In this document: positions 1-11,573 of the stretch, in pieces
Position numbering within the stretch: the first letter of the stretch is position 1
Layout of the letters: each line of letters opens with the position of its first letter
NCBI GenBank assembly: GCA_027943335.1
Contig: BSBK01000876.1
Location: 186,001 to 250,000 of the forward strand
From: Chamaecyparis obtusa
Lineage: Eukaryota > Streptophyta > Pinopsida > Cupressales > Cupressaceae
Direction: 5' to 3'
Length of the DNA stretch: 64,000 bases
Position numbers and translations under genes: made by a program
The notes under the pieces: generated by a model
What the model saw: only the letters and a program-made list of their open reading frames with translations
Told to the model about the DNA's origin: nothing
The model's database searches: none

Positions 1-812
1 GGAGGAAAAGAAAATGATGTACTCATCTATATAAGAGACATTGGTTTCATTATTGAACATAGCCAAAAGAGGAAGATACTACAGAATTATTGCGTGAAGA
101 AGTTTTCATGCATTCTGATCATACTGGTTAATAAGAACCAAGCTACAAAATAATTACTGAGCTATAGAGAGTAATTACCGACGGATAGTAAGTTGATATA
201 GTATTGAATCTGAAGTGTTATATTGATCAGAAATATTTGAATGAGCTGAACATTGATCTATAAACTGCAAATTGAAGTTGTTTCATGGTAGATCATCTAC
301 TATTACATATTTAACCATTGTACATAGTCAAAGCTCTTAACCGAGTGGACTATGAAAGTCTTTTGATGTTTCATTCATAGAGTGAACATTGTTATCCTAT
401 CAACCCCAGAGTGACTATTGGTTGGATGATAACTTCTGGTCTAAAATCCTCTAACAAGGTCACACCTAACAGTTTGTTTGTAACCTTTAATAGGGTTGGG
501 TCTTCACCGACCTCACTTCAGAAGAGTGAACAATTTTGGGTTGTCGGTCCCAGGTGGTTTTTCCCTTCACAAGGTTTCCATGTTAAATCTCTTATGTTAT
601 GTGTTGATTATGATATTTATCATACTTTTCATATTACATGTTAGATTTAATCGGTAACTATTATAAAGTTTAGACTGACAATCGGTAAAAACACAGACAG
701 TGAAAGTATTTTATGTTTACCAAGTAGTAGAAGTAGTAGAATTGTTTTGGATTATACATTTTGAATCATGGGATGCTGGATAACTGATTCACCCCCCTCT
801 CAGTTATTCTAA
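1..812 (+). repeat. LTR-like fragment of a Ty1/copia-type element
   Basis: This looks like the 3' part of a long terminal repeat on the plus strand. It shares the layout of the X-family LTRs further on: a phrase about levels of an accession-like 'cttaaccgagtggact' type, then a segment on a 'tttttcccttcacaagg' pattern, then a terminal 'ctgattcaccccc' followed by 'ttctaaca' at 805-812. No primer-binding site follows, so it would be a 3' LTR or a solo fragment. The left end is outside the window. There is no credible coding sequence; the 77-codon open frame at 411-644 lies within the LTR-like DNA. Assignment rests on resemblance by eye only. Confidence 0.4.
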
Positions 813-993
813 CATTTTCCAATGGCATCATTCACTTCATTCTTATATTGCACATTGAATAACTTCACCATTTAGTTTAAAGTATCACTAGTCATCCTCC
901 CCTTAGGCTTTGCTACCCTTCAACTATAGATGGAAAAACTTGAAATCATGTTTAATCGAAAGTACTAGTATACATGGTATGATTATTCTTTAA
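813..993. other. Unassigned AT-rich spacer
   Basis: Between the LTR-like fragment and the tRNA-like gene I see no open frame, repeat or recognisable site. It may be flanking DNA of the LTR-like fragment or the interior of the CACTA-like element ending at 1403. Confidence 0.3.
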
Positions 994-1065
994 AGGGTAC
1001 TAGCTCAATGGAAGAGCACCTACTTTACAAGTAGGAGGATGATGGTTCGATTCCATCATGCCCTA
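994..1065 (+). tRNA. tRNA-Val(UAC)-like gene, organelle or bacterial style
   Basis: The 72 bases fold as a full cloverleaf. The acceptor stem is 994-1000 with 1058-1064, with one G-T wobble and one C-A mismatch at its base. The D stem GCTC/GAGC is 1003-1006 with 1014-1017. The anticodon stem CCTAC/GTAGG is perfect around loop 1024-1030, with anticodon TAC at 1026-1028. A 5-nt variable loop follows, then a perfect 5-bp T stem, and discriminator A at 1065. CCA is not encoded. The internal polymerase III boxes are good: A box TAGCTCAATGG at 1001-1011 and B box GGTTCGATTCC at 1044-1054. The body resembles bacterial and organellar tRNA-Val more than the plant cytosolic one as I know it. It could be an organelle-derived copy, or the head of a tRNA-derived SINE, because a tandem array starts directly after it. 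Confidence 0.6.
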
Positions 1066-1067
1066 AT

Positions 1068-1262
1068 ATGACTAAATTAATGACTAAATGTATGACTAAA
1101 TATATGACCAAATATATGACCAAATAAATGACCAAATAAATGACCAAATAAACAACCAAATAAATGACCAAATAAATGACCAAATAAATGGCTGAATAAA
1201 TGACCAAATAAATGACCAAATAAACGACCAAATAAATGACTAAATAAATGACCAAATCAATG
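1068..1262 (+). repeat. 12-bp minisatellite, about 16 units
   Basis: A tandem array of a unit close to 'aaatgaccaaat', with early units reading 'tgactaaa' and single-base variants throughout. It begins within a few bases of the 3' end of the tRNA-like gene. The open frame on the opposite strand (a V/I-Y-L repeat) is only a translation of the array. The same words (tgactaaa, tgaccaaa) recur in the inverted repeats at 1263-1403, so the array probably belongs to the same transposon end. Confidence 0.8.
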
Positions 1263-1403
1263 ACTAAAATAGTTTAGTCATAAATTTGGTCACAAGATAA
1301 ATGACTGGCAATAAACTACTAATGGTCACGTGACCAAAATTAGTCATTTATCTACACTTTTTAGTAGTTTATTTAGTCATATATTGTTGTTTTTGTAATA
1401 GTG
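1263..1403 (-). mobile_element. Terminus of a CACTA-type (En/Spm) DNA transposon
   Basis: Read on the minus strand from 1403, the sequence starts CACTATTACAAAAAC, which resembles the terminal inverted repeats of plant CACTA elements. Inward are nested inverted repeats: 'agataaatgact' with 'agtcatttatct', 'aaactact' with 'agtagttt', and a perfect 12-bp palindrome at 1324-1335 with a CACGTG core. Such subterminal repeats are usual transposase-binding regions in this superfamily. At 1403/1404 the ORF2 reading frame of element X' stops matching its homologue in X, so this is a real insertion junction. The opposite terminus is not in the window, and the 3-bp target duplication cannot be checked. 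Confidence 0.55.
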
Positions 1404-3137
1404 TTCTGATCCTCGGTTGATAGAAGTTCAAACCAACTAATTTCAAGATTACTAAGTTCACCATTCTCAATTATTTCTTCTGCTACTTCATCAATTGATC
1501 TACTCTTATTACTAACAACTTTTAATTGATCATTGTTATCTTCTTCATCATCGAAATCATACTTACCCCTAATCAATTTTCTTCTTTTCCTTGGGGATTC
1601 AGTAATAGTTTTAGTACCTCTTTTTGTGTATGTCTTTGTTGGTGTTTCTTCCTTTGGTCTTGAAAACTTCACAACTCCTTTCTTCAGTGGAGGTGAGGCT
1701 ATAGTTGTAGACCTTGTGTGCCCTTGTTTTCACATCTAACTGCTTCTTCTTTAGAGTTGGTGATGGGAAAATGGCTGTAGAGTCTACATCTTTATCTGAC
1801 TCAATTTATTCATTGTCATGCAGTTTGTCAGTTAGCATTAACTAACCTTTAGTTGCTACTTCAACTAGTGTACTATCAAATGATCCATTATCATCTCCAA
1901 ACTTTTCTACAAGAGTCTTCATCATTTTTATTGACTTCTTTTTTATCTTACTGATAACCAGGCATGTTTTGATTCTTGTCTTGGCCTCTTCATATTTTCC
2001 AAACCTTTCTGCATTTACATCCTTGGGAGTATCCAATAAAGCCTAAATTGAATTAGAAGAAAAATCAATGTCTAGCTCATATCCCATAGGGGCTAACCAT
2101 TTAGTCCTAGGCTCCACAACCTTTATCAATGTGTGGTCAGTGTTCACAAGGAAACATATCTCCTGCTCATAGTCTTCTACTAGTTGACTGGAAATTCTTC
2201 TTTGAGAATTCATTTTACTCTTGAATTGTTCAAATTAATTATCTAAGACATTATTAAGTTTATTTCCTAGGTCCTTAATCAAATCTAAAATCTGTGATAT
2301 CACTGGCTTGTCAATTGACCACTCTATATTATCGACAGAAGGGAAAAATCTTTGCACATAGAAAAATATGCAAACTAGTAGGGATCCAAACTTACATGTG
2401 TTGGACTTCACCGAATGGATTTTCTTCATGTTCTCTTCAACTTGCTTCAATAGAAGCTTGACTAGGTCCAAATGATATCCTTTATTAACCATCCAATATG
2501 TAATGTCAATGGCTCCACGAGGCACACTATTTTGTCTGCTCAACTAAAAAAAATTATAACTGATGACATGCGTTGCAAATTTTACCTCTGGGTCTTTGAT
2601 TGAGTGAATCTTTAGTGCACGATCATCCCATTCAACTCCGGTGTTCTTCTCAATATTTTCTCTCAGTGCACTGCGAATTGCCTTCTCTTTATCTTTGGTA
2701 TAAAACCCAGTGATCGCATGAATCATCTTCTTGGTAATTTCTACCACATCATCCAACCATAACTTTCCATCCTAAAATCGACTGAGAAAAACCCTAATCG
2801 ATTCACTCTTAAAATCCTTCATTAAATTTAGGGCATTCGTTAAAATTATTATTTCCAACTATTTGTGTTTCAGTTTTAGTCGATCATCTTCTCCGCAAAG
2901 CTTCTGATAAGCTACATACATATCAAAGTCTCATATTTCACCTATCTTTCAGTGAATGTATGATCTTATGTCTTCAAGTAACCGAACCCTAGGGGGTATG
3001 CTTGAAAAAGCTCCCGCTGAATCAATTTTGGATGCAACTTCAGGGTAAAGTTTGTATCGGGGTTCATTGCAAGTTACAGACACTATCAAATTTACTTCCT
3101 CCTCATCTACCAACTTAGATTTTGACGCGGATGCCAT
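1404..3137 (-). pseudogene. X' ORF2, unknown protein, truncated and with stops
   Basis: Function unknown. The start is taken at the ATG at 3137 (first residues MASASKSKL). The frame stays the same from 3137 to 1842 apart from in-frame stops, then shifts by one, and ends at the CACTA junction. Several blocks match X ORF2: one ending DPEVKFATHVISY (2756-2544), a block with VKLLLKQVEENMKKI and a hydrophobic FGSLLVCIFFYV (2543-2235), a YEEAKTRIK block near 2000, and a basic KRRKLIRGK motif near 1580 that looks like a nuclear localisation signal. Conservation of these blocks at two sites argues that the protein was once made. An env-like Sirevirus ORF is one possible origin, by position only. Confidence 0.6.
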
Positions 3138-3665
3138 TTTCTTTAAATTAGGGTTTCGGTAAGTAGTATGAATCAGCTTGGTAGTAACTGTACTTAGTTA
3201 AAAATAATGATGAGCTCACTTGGTTGATTCAATCTTCTCTTGAAGGCTCCTAAAAATCTTTAGCTCTTAAATCACTCTCTAAAAGTCCTTTGCACTTCGA
3301 AATCACTTGGTAAATAAATAAGCTAAATTCTTTGTCTATTTATAACTTTTTCAAATTCTCGCTCAAAGTACTTGTAATAAATTCTTTACCTACTTAAAGC
3401 TCCGCAACAAATGTCACCTCGGTGATTGCCACAAAATAACAACAGCTTGATTAACACATAATTTTCCACTCGTTTATTACTGATACTCGGTTAACCTTTT
3501 TACTCAGTCTATCATATACCGACTGTATAACTTTCAAAGCTCAAAACTTATAAACCATAATGCATCTCAATTCATGTAGATTCTGTATGTGCTCAAGAAA
3601 TATAAGGAACTGTATGTAAAATATGATCAATCTCAATTATCAGTTCCATACATACCTTTTTCAGC

Positions 3666-5066
3666 TTAGGTGGAGTTGTTGATGTCACCCAATCCAATGG
3701 AGGAGGTTTCACCAGTTGTATTGCTTGACTCAGCATTCTCATTTGATGCCTTTCTCCACATAGTGTTTCTTATCCTCATGATATCTACAATTGTATTTCC
3801 ATTATCACATGTTTTTTCTTCTATTGCTTGGTCTCTGCAAACTTTTCTTAGGTGACTAACTTTGTGACAATGCAAACATGTCATACCAGTTCTTGTCCAG
3901 CTTCGATATTTTCCATCCCATCTCTTCCTCATGCAATTAGCTACAATATGTCCATACCTTCCACATACTATGTAGTTAACCCATGTGTTATAATCCCAAG
4001 TGTAAGCATTACCTTGTCTTCTCAGTTGATAGGATTTGTTTTGTCCTTTCGGTGTCCAGACTTGCTTCATCTTTATTCTACATTCTTATGAGGTGTGTCC
4101 ATGCTTGTTGCAAGTATAATAGAGTTTCTCCATGTGGGGTTTGTTAGGAGTCCTATTCAACTTAGATCTTCATTCATGTGCTTAATGTCCAAACTTGTTA
4201 CAGTTATAGCAATGACCATTAAACTTAGGAGTGATTTTCGGTTTACCTTGTGCTTTACTCTTGCATACATGTGAAGTGTGTCCCAGTTTACCATGATGAT
4301 AGCATGTCAGTGTCTTAGGTATCAGATTCTGATTGTTATTCACCTGTTCAACTTTCTTGGATGATTCTCCTTACTCGGTGTAGCCTAATCCAGTGGTGCT
4401 TCCAAGTCCTCTTTGACTAATCAGAAAATCATATATTTTCTTAGAACTGTCTTCAGCCTTTTTCATCATTTCATTATGTTGTAGCTTCATCTTCACTTCA
4501 TTTCTTAGTTTTTCATTTTCTTCCTTGAGTACTCCAATAGCTTCAAGTTTTCTTGACAACTCACCGTTTACTCGGTTGATCTCCTAATTTACAATAATGA
4601 TTTGATTGGATATTTTGAAGTGATGCTTGGTAAGTCTCATTATCTTAGTTTCTCTTACTTGTAGTTGTTCAGTCATTTGTCTTCTATCTTCAATAGCCAA
4701 ATTTCTCTCTTGTTCAGCTTGTCTAGCATTGTTTATCACATCAATCATTCCCACCATTTGTGTCTCCTAACTAATCTACAAGGCTTTCACTTGTTTAGTC
4801 AAATGAAGATTTTTCTTACACAAATCAGAAATTGCACTTTTAGAACCATCAAAAATACTACCTGAACTAGTTCCAATATTATCAAATAAGTCATCAATCT
4901 CTTCATCATGGTAGTTAGTCTCATTTTCCAGAATAGCCAAGTTCTTTCTCTGAATCAGTAACTTCTTCAATGCATCCTTAGCTTGTTTGTATTGCTTAAT
5001 AAACATCTGCATCTGCATCTAAATCATTTGATTCTCTATATTTTTGTCCAACTTATATCTCTCCAT
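3666..5066 (-). pseudogene. gag: X' Gag-like protein with zinc-knuckle array
   Basis: The start is the ATG at 5064-5066, 50 bases after the primer-binding site. The first half is highly charged and predicted coiled coil (KQAKDALKKLL, LKEENEKLRNEV). The second half carries CCHC zinc knuckles: CYHHGKLGHTSHVC; a second and third that are broken by stops or lost cysteines; a fourth with CGRYGHIVANC whose first Cys position is Tyr; and a fifth CLHCHKVSHLRKVC. Between knuckles three and four is a conserved QVWTPK...WDYNTW linker. It ends in a Ser/Thr-rich tail and a stop at 3666. This is a nucleocapsid-like, RNA-binding Gag by family knowledge. Several stops make it inactive as it stands. Confidence 0.7.
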
Positions 5067-5115
5067 GATTAGATCTTTACTCTTTAGTGGTTAAACCGTC
5101 CAATAAGAGATCTGA

Positions 5116-5127
5116 GCTCTGATACCA
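5116..5127 (-). other. X' primer-binding site (initiator tRNA-Met)
   Basis: Minus-strand TGGTATCAGAGC, two bases after the 5' LTR, complementary to the 3' end of initiator tRNA-Met, the usual minus-strand primer of plant Ty1/copia elements. Confidence 0.9.
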
Positions 5128-5129
5128 AT

Positions 5130-6449
5130 TGTTGGAATGGAGAGATAAGGTACTGAGAGGGGAGGGGTGAATCGGTGACCTCAAAAAATTTTAACTTTAA
5201 ACTTAATCAGCAAATAGTAGTAAACTAGTCTATCCAACTGAATCCATTGTATGCAGCATTCATTCAGTTAACTTGTAAATGTAAATTGCATGAAAATAAA
5301 CAACAATTCAATCACATAACACAAGTAGTTTGGTTACACAAAAACCCTTGTGAGAAGGTAAAAACTGTGGTGGGGATGACACCCACAAATTCTTCACTAC
5401 TGTAGATAATAAAGTATGTCGATTAAGGCTACAAGTTGTGATCACTTGTGGTGATCTTATTCGGTTAGGAGTAACAATAAGATCGACTAGATCTACTTGG
5501 TTAAAGGATTTCAACAACACTACTCAAGTGTGTACTTGGTTAAGAGATTTACAACAAGACTGTTAGGTCTACTCTGTTAAGAGATTTTGCTAACTCTGTT
5601 ACAATGAATAGAGAATAACAAAAATTATTTGTAATTGATAAATTATGCTTGTCTGAAATAGATCTATGAAATATCAATTTATATCACCTCAATGTGTAGA
5701 TATCGTTCCTCTATACTGCTCAGTAGCCTTGACTGATTCTAAATAAATTGAATATCTCTGAATGTTGCTCAACCTTGTCTAAAAACTAAATATCATGAAT
5801 ATGTCTACTTACTTCAAGATATCCTTCTTGTCCTTCACATTCTTATGTCAAAACTTATGTCAAAATGTCATGAATTGCAAATATATAACATACTGCTATG
5901 ATTTCCATCATCGCCTAACCTTCATGACCTAATTAGGTTTACATCATCTTAGGAAAATAACCTAAGATCTATGGTATACAAAAATAACCTAGATCTAACA
6001 ATTACATAGAGATCATCATCACATTTAATGGTTACATCTACAATAAATGATCCTCGATCTTGGTAAAACATTTTGTGATTCTGTTATAATTGTTTGCATA
6101 GATAAATGTGCCAAAACTGATTCCTATAGCATTTCTTGGATTGCTCAGTAAACACTATCAATACTATTTGGTGAATACACTGGTGCTCGGTGTCCAATAT
6201 TCTCAGTGTTTACTGACGCTTGATATCGTTATACACTGATGCTCTGTAATACTGCTCTGGTGCTCAGTTAAAACTATTTCCTTTTAGGTCTTGGTACTAC
6301 CTTGTGACTACTCAGTATGTAGGCTTATATAGTTAATCGACTAGCATATGTAGCTTGTAGTTCTTCCTTTTACCAATTGAATAACATAGGTAACTGACTA
6401 ATCTTCTTTGATACTAATGACAATACTTAATGCTCAAATAGAGATAACA
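5130..6449 (-). repeat. X' 5' LTR
   Basis: About 1.32 kb, starting TGTTATCTC (element sense, from 6449) and ending CCAACA at 5130. It matches the X LTRs, for example the 'ggtgtcatccccaccac' stretch near 5375 and the 'cacccctcccctctcag' stretch near 5160. The right border is fixed by the chromovirus integrase frame resuming at 6450. Confidence 0.8.
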
Positions 6450-7651
6450 TTTTGTTTAAAGGTATTCAGTTGTTTATACCAAGAGGATCAATGAGAACTA
6501 ATTTGATAAAGGAGAAACATAGTAGTGGTTTCATTGGACATTTTGGCATTGATAAAATATTAAATTTTCTTAAGGAGAGATACTTTTGGCACAATTGTAT
6601 AAGGATGTTCAGAAATTTGTGAGAAGTTGTGGAGTTTGTCAAGTTGCAAAAGGAGTAAGTCGGAATACTAGATTGTATACACTGGTTTATGTTCCTGAGA
6701 AATCTTGGAGTGATATCAGTATGGATTTTTTTCTTGGCTTACCAAGTACAACACGAGGTAATGATTCCATATTTGTTGTGTTGTTGTGGATAGATTTTCA
6801 AAGATGGTACATTTCATACCCTGTAGGAAAAAATCATATGCAATGCATATAAAAGATCTTTTCTTTAAGGAGATTATCAGATTGCATGGATACCAAAGAG
6901 TATCATCTCTAACCGAGACAATAAGTTTGTTGGTTATTTTTGGAAGACTCTACGGAAAAATTTGGGTACTTAGTTGAAGTACAATTCTACATTTCATCCA
7001 CAAATTGATGGATAGATAGAGGTTTCAAATAGAATTTTGGGTAATCTGTTGAGATGCTTAGTTGGGGACAAACTGAGTAATTGGGATTCTATGTTGGCAC
7101 ACACAAAATTTTGATATAATAATTCAATGAATAGGAGAACTGGGAAAACACCTTTTGAGATTGTTAATGGCACATAATTGAGAGGTATATCAAATTTGAA
7201 GAACATTGGTGGAGGACATAAGAGAAGTGTTGAAGGAGAGGAATTTTCTAAGTTCATGAAGACATTGCATGAGGAAGTGAAACATAAGTTGGAACATGGT
7301 AATCAGAAATACAAGGATAGAGCAGATGGATCAAGAAGACATAAGAATTTTGCAGTTGGAGATCAAGTAATGGTTCATTTGAAGAAAGGCAAATCTCCTG
7401 TTGGAACCTATAGAAAATTAAAGATGAATAAATTTGGTACCTCCAAGATATTGAGAAAGTTTGACAGTGCAAATGCTTATGAGATTGAGTTACTTGATGA
7501 CATGGATATATCACCTATATTCAACATTGCATATTTTTATGAGTATCATGAATCTGATGAAGAAATGAGATTACCGAATGATTATCCTAAGAAGAAGATA
7601 GAAGAAGTTGAGCAGATTTTGGAACAAAGAGTTGGCAGAAGCACAAGAGGG
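6450..7651 (+). pseudogene. Chromovirus Y integrase and start of chromodomain
   Basis: Remnant of a Ty3/gypsy chromovirus integrase, the enzyme that joins element cDNA to the host chromosome. Visible parts in order: the HHCC zinc finger (CGVCQ near 6620); the first catalytic Asp in SMDFFLGL near 6720; the second in a RDNKF context near 6917; the catalytic Glu near 7020 after FHPQ; the DNA-binding tail (KMNKFGTSKILRKF near 7420); DMDISPIFNI near 7505; and the start of the chromodomain to RSTRG at 7651. At least two frameshifts and several stops make it dead. The left end is cut by X' at 6449 and the right end by X at 7652; the chromodomain resumes at 42431. It is the oldest layer of the nest. 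Confidence 0.85.
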
Positions 7652-8885
7652 TGTTATCTCTATTGAGCATTAATTTTTTTCATTAGTATCAAAGGTTATC
7701 AAAAACATTGGTCGATTACCTTTATTAAGCCATTCGATAACTACAAGAAAAATAGGACAGTCGATTAAAGTGTATACACCAAGCATCAGTCAGTTTACCA
7801 AGCATCAACAGACACTGATATTGAGCAATAGTAAACATCGAGCATCAGAATGAACACTGAGTAGTTTTTACAGTGCTTACCGAGGATCACAGAAAATGGC
7901 ATAGTAATCAGGAATGGCACATTCTTCTATGCAAATGATTACAACAGATCAGAAAATGTATTACCAAGATCAAGAACAATTTATTATTGAGATTTTCATT
8001 AAATGTAATGAAGATCTTATGTAATAGTTTGATCTAGGTCATTTTTGTACACCGTAGATCTTAGGGTTTTGTCTAAGATCTGTAAACCTAATTTTGTAAA
8101 CGGCATAAAGCAGTATGCTATATAATTGTATGTCTGCATCATTTCTTTTGTAATGAACTGATATATGAATGAAGAAGCACTTGAAGTTTTATCCAACCTT
8201 CAAGATTATTAGTTGACATACAAAGCAGAACAAAATTCAGAAGTTTATCAAATTAAGCAGAACCAGAGGAGGCTTACCAAGCAGTTCAAAGCAGAGATTC
8301 ATCACAGTAGAGGTGATATTTTATCAGTATTTTATTGATATGTATCAGGAAATCAAGTTGTCATTTAGTAGATAGTTACCTATTTCTTTCTAACAATTGT
8401 AATAGAGTTTTGGTTAAATCTCTTAACAGAGTAGACTTGACAGTCTTTCGTAAATATCTTAACCGAGTGCACGCTCAAGTAGTGTTGCTAAAATCCTATC
8501 ACTAGGTAGATCTAGATGATCTAATATGTTACTCCTAACTAGGTAAGATCACCAGAAGTGATCAAAACCTGTAGCCCTAATAGGAAAACCTTTTCTATCT
8601 GCAGTAGTTAAGAATTTGTGGGTGTCATCCCCACCACAATTTTTACCTTCTAACAAGGGTTTCTGCGTTACCAAACTACTTGTGTTATGGGACTGTTATA
8701 TTGTTGATTTCATGTTATTTACTTTGACAAGTTTAATGGATGAATGATACATGTATTAGATACAATTTATTTTGCAAGGTTACTATTATTTACTAGTTCA
8801 GATCTGAAAGGTTAAAGTGTTAAAGTTTTTGTGGGCACTGATTCACCCCTCCCCTCTTAGTACCCTATCTCTCCTAATTCCAACA
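7652..8885 (+). repeat. X 5' LTR
   Basis: 1234 bp, starting TGTTATCTC and ending CCAACA, matching the 3' copy along its length. The final third holds the conserved 'gtgggtgtcatccccacc' and 'cacccctcccctct' blocks shared with X' and, more loosely, with the fragment at 1-812. Confidence 0.85.
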
Positions 8886-8887
8886 AT

Positions 8888-8899
8888 TGGTATCAGAGC
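8888..8899 (+). other. X primer-binding site (initiator tRNA-Met)
   Basis: TGGTATCAGAGC two bases after the 5' LTR, as in X'. Confidence 0.92.
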
Positions 8900-8950
8900 T
8901 CAGTGCTCTTATTTGATAGTTTAACCACTGAAGGGTAAAAGATCTAAGTC

Positions 8951-10058
8951 ATGGAGAGGTATAAGTTAGATAAGACTATTGAGAACCAAAAGATTTAGAT
9001 TCAAATGTTTGTGGAATAGTATAAGCAAGCTAAGGATGAATTGAAGAAAATGCTGGATGAAAGGAAGAACCTAGCTATTTTGAAAAATGAAGTCAGTTAT
9101 CATGAAGAATCTATTGATGACTTGTTTGATCATATTGGATCTAGCTCTGGAAGTATTTCTGATGGATCTAAAAACATGATTTCTTATTTATCTAAAAAGA
9201 ATCAGCATTTAACCAAACTAGTGAAAGCACAACAAATCAGTTAGGAATCTCAGATGGTGAGAATGGTAGAGATAATGAACAATGCTAGACAGGTTGAAAA
9301 AGAAAGAAATCTAGCTATTGATGACTAAAGACAAATAACTGAACAACTCCAAGAAAAAGAAAGTGAAATACAGAGACTCACTGATCGCCATTTTTAAACA
9401 TCCAATCAGATGATGGTTGTGAATCAAGAAGTCAACCGAATGAATGGAGAATTATCTAGAAAACTTGAAGAAGTTGCAAGACTCGGAGAGGAGAATGAGA
9501 AGCTAAGAAATGAAGTGAAAACTCAATAGCAACATAATGAAATGAATAAATTGGTTGAGGAGAGTTCTAAGAAGATTGATGACTTTTTGATTAATCAAAG
9601 AAGATTTGGGAGTAAAGCTAGTCTAGGCTATACTAGCAAAGGAGAATCATCACAACAAGCTAAACAAGTCAAAAATAATCAAAATCAAAGACCTAAAATG
9701 TTGACATGTTATCACTATGCAAATCAAGACATACATCTAATGTGTGTAGAAGCAAAGCACAAGGTAAACCTCATGTCACTCCTAAGTTCAATGGTTATTG
9801 CTATTATTGTGGTAAGTATGGTCACCAAGATTATGAGTGTAGAGCTAAATAAAATGATATTGCTAACAATACTACTATGGAGAAAATATGCTATAATTGT
9901 AATAAACATGGACACACTTCACGAGAGTGTAAGGTTGAGATGAAACAAGTATGGACTCCTAAGAAGAAAACACAGCGCAAGCCTTATCAACTGAAGAGAC
10001 AAGGTAACTCTTATGTTTGGGATTATAACACATGGGCTAACTATGTTGCATGTGGTAG
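8951..10058 (+). pseudogene. gag: X Gag-like protein, first part
   Basis: Starts at ATG 8951. Residues up to about 240 are charged heptad-like sequence, with stops at 8998, 9242 and later. A basic segment follows, then zinc knuckles: a first CCHC damaged by a one-base deletion near 9725; CYYCGKYGHQDYEC near 9810; and CYNCNKHGHTSREC near 9890. The conserved QVWTPK...WDYNTW linker then leads to the fourth knuckle (VACG), where element B enters after 10058. The other half is at 37123-37401. The layout is that of X' gag, so five knuckle positions are ancestral to the family; one or two are usual in Ty1/copia Gag. The protein would bind element RNA. Not functional now. Confidence 0.75.
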
Positions 10059-10109
10059 TGTAATACCCCAAAAATGGGCTATAGGTTCATTGACCTCATA
10101 TATCGACAC
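10059..10109 (+). repeat. B 5' LTR, first 51 bp
   Basis: Starts TGTAATACCCC just where X gag stops matching. Element A enters after GACAC at 10105-10109, and the LTR resumes at 25534. Confidence 0.55.
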
Positions 10110-11558
10110 TGTAGACTAGGATTTGAGTGTGCACCTAAACCTGTTTTGAAGGCCAAAGACAAACAAACGTCATAGCATATAGTCAAATCAAATTTAATGG
10201 TAAACAAACTAAAATCAAAGCCACCTCAGTTTAAGCCTAAAACAGATGCGCCCATGCATCGTTTGATATGCTTGGATATAGATGGATGTGGGTATGCAAA
10301 CTCAAGCACTTGGAGCATGCAAGATAAATGATGATTTGAGGATCAAGAAGACCCAAAATGACACAAAATAGGTATGAGGAACCTATTTTGCCTCAAAGGC
10401 CTCAAGAACACACAAATATGCAAAGCTAAAAGATGAACTAAGATTGATAAGAAATGAATCTATGTTAATCCATTTAAGCTAATTTAGATGTGATTTAAGC
10501 TTGAAAATGATCTAAAATGATGAGTTTATGCTTATGCTAGAATGAAAATGGCATTATAACTTTGCTATTGAGTTTGAGAGTTGAAAGATGATTTGCCTTA
10601 GGAAGTGAGGGTATTTATAGGATTTCTAAAGGCTTGGGGTAGGAGGAATGAATGGCCAGGATTGAAATCCTTAAGAGAGGCCAAGATTCACTCAAAGGGA
10701 AGCACATGGATTGTGCTAGTTCTCAGCCAATCAGGAGGTGACACATGTCACAAGGTGAGTGGATGAAGGGAAGGGCAAAAAGGAGTCAACAAAGGGGGCT
10801 CCAAGCTCGTAACTCTCCAAATAAATGCTTGTAAGAGCAATGAATAGGCTTTAAGAGGCTTTGAAGACTTTGGGGAAGCAATAAATGCTTTGTGGTTGAG
10901 ATATTTGGAAGGAAAGACTTTGCTTTGGTTTAGGAAAGTCTTAAGCTTGGTTAGGATTGCACAAAGGTTTAAGGGTAGGATTAGGATTAGATTAGGACAA
11001 AAAAAGGATTAGGATGGGTGAAGAGGGTGGATTTGAGAAGATTCTAGAAGAGTCTAGATTTCTCCTTAGTTTCATGGAATAAAAGTTATTCATTCCAAAA
11101 GCTTAAGTTTTAAGAATATTTATTAAAATATTTTCAATAAATATGAAAATTAAATATTTAACCTTAATTAAATATTTAACCTTGGGATTAGGGTTAGAAA
11201 AGATGGGATTAGCCTTTTAATCAAAATTAAGAAGGGATTAGAAGATTTTGGAAGAGGTTAGTGGTCTTAAGGAAATTGGCCAAGTTTGGGATAAAAAATA
11301 AATTAAAAATAAATTAATTTATTTTTGAAGTTTTTTGGTCAATTTATTAATTAAATAATTAATAAATTAGGGATAATGTCCAAATGACATTTTTAGGCTA
11401 GATTCCTTAATTAAAGATTTTTAATTAAGAGAGGGATTTAATGCCATAAAAATAAATTAATTAATTAAATAATTAATTAATTAATAAATGATGATGTCAT
11501 CAAGGATTTTCAGAAAACAAAAATAATTTATTTTCTGAAGGATTTTTCGGTGTCTACA
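10110..11558 (-). repeat. A 3' LTR (element sense)
   Basis: 1449 bp, the partner of 24078-25528, with a run of AT-rich short repeats (attaattaa types) at 11280-11520 and ending TGTCTACA at 11558 on the plus strand. The ORF-like stretches inside are not genes. Confidence 0.95.
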
Positions 11559-11573
11559 TTTTGCCCCTCTTTG
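11559..11573 (-). other. A polypurine tract
   Basis: Minus strand CAAAGAGGGGCAAAA directly before the 3' LTR, the expected plus-strand primer of reverse transcription. Its core is the same as that of element D. Confidence 0.85.

Larger units (their letters stand above)
1404..6449 (-). mobile_element. Element X': pol-less LTR retrotransposon, truncated
   Basis: In its own direction (minus strand) X' has a 5' LTR (6449-5130), a primer-binding site complementary to initiator tRNA-Met, a Gag-like frame and a second ORF, and is cut at 1404 by the CACTA-like end. The 3' part and 3' LTR are beyond the cut and not seen. It is inserted in the integrase gene of chromovirus Y, whose frame resumes at 6450; the flank TTTTG at 6450-6454 is one expected copy of the target duplication. 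The primer-binding site and the PPT of its sister X fit Ty1/copia Sireviruses. No protease, integrase, reverse transcriptase or RNase H is present between gag and ORF2. Confidence 0.75.

Noticed and set aside
1025..1255. Minus-strand open frame with a V/I-Y-L repeat
   Set aside because: It is a translation of the 12-bp minisatellite and overlaps the tRNA-like gene.
10059..10109. X gag stop at this point as a natural C-terminus
   Set aside because: X' and the sequence from 37123 show the knuckle continuing; the break is the B insertion.
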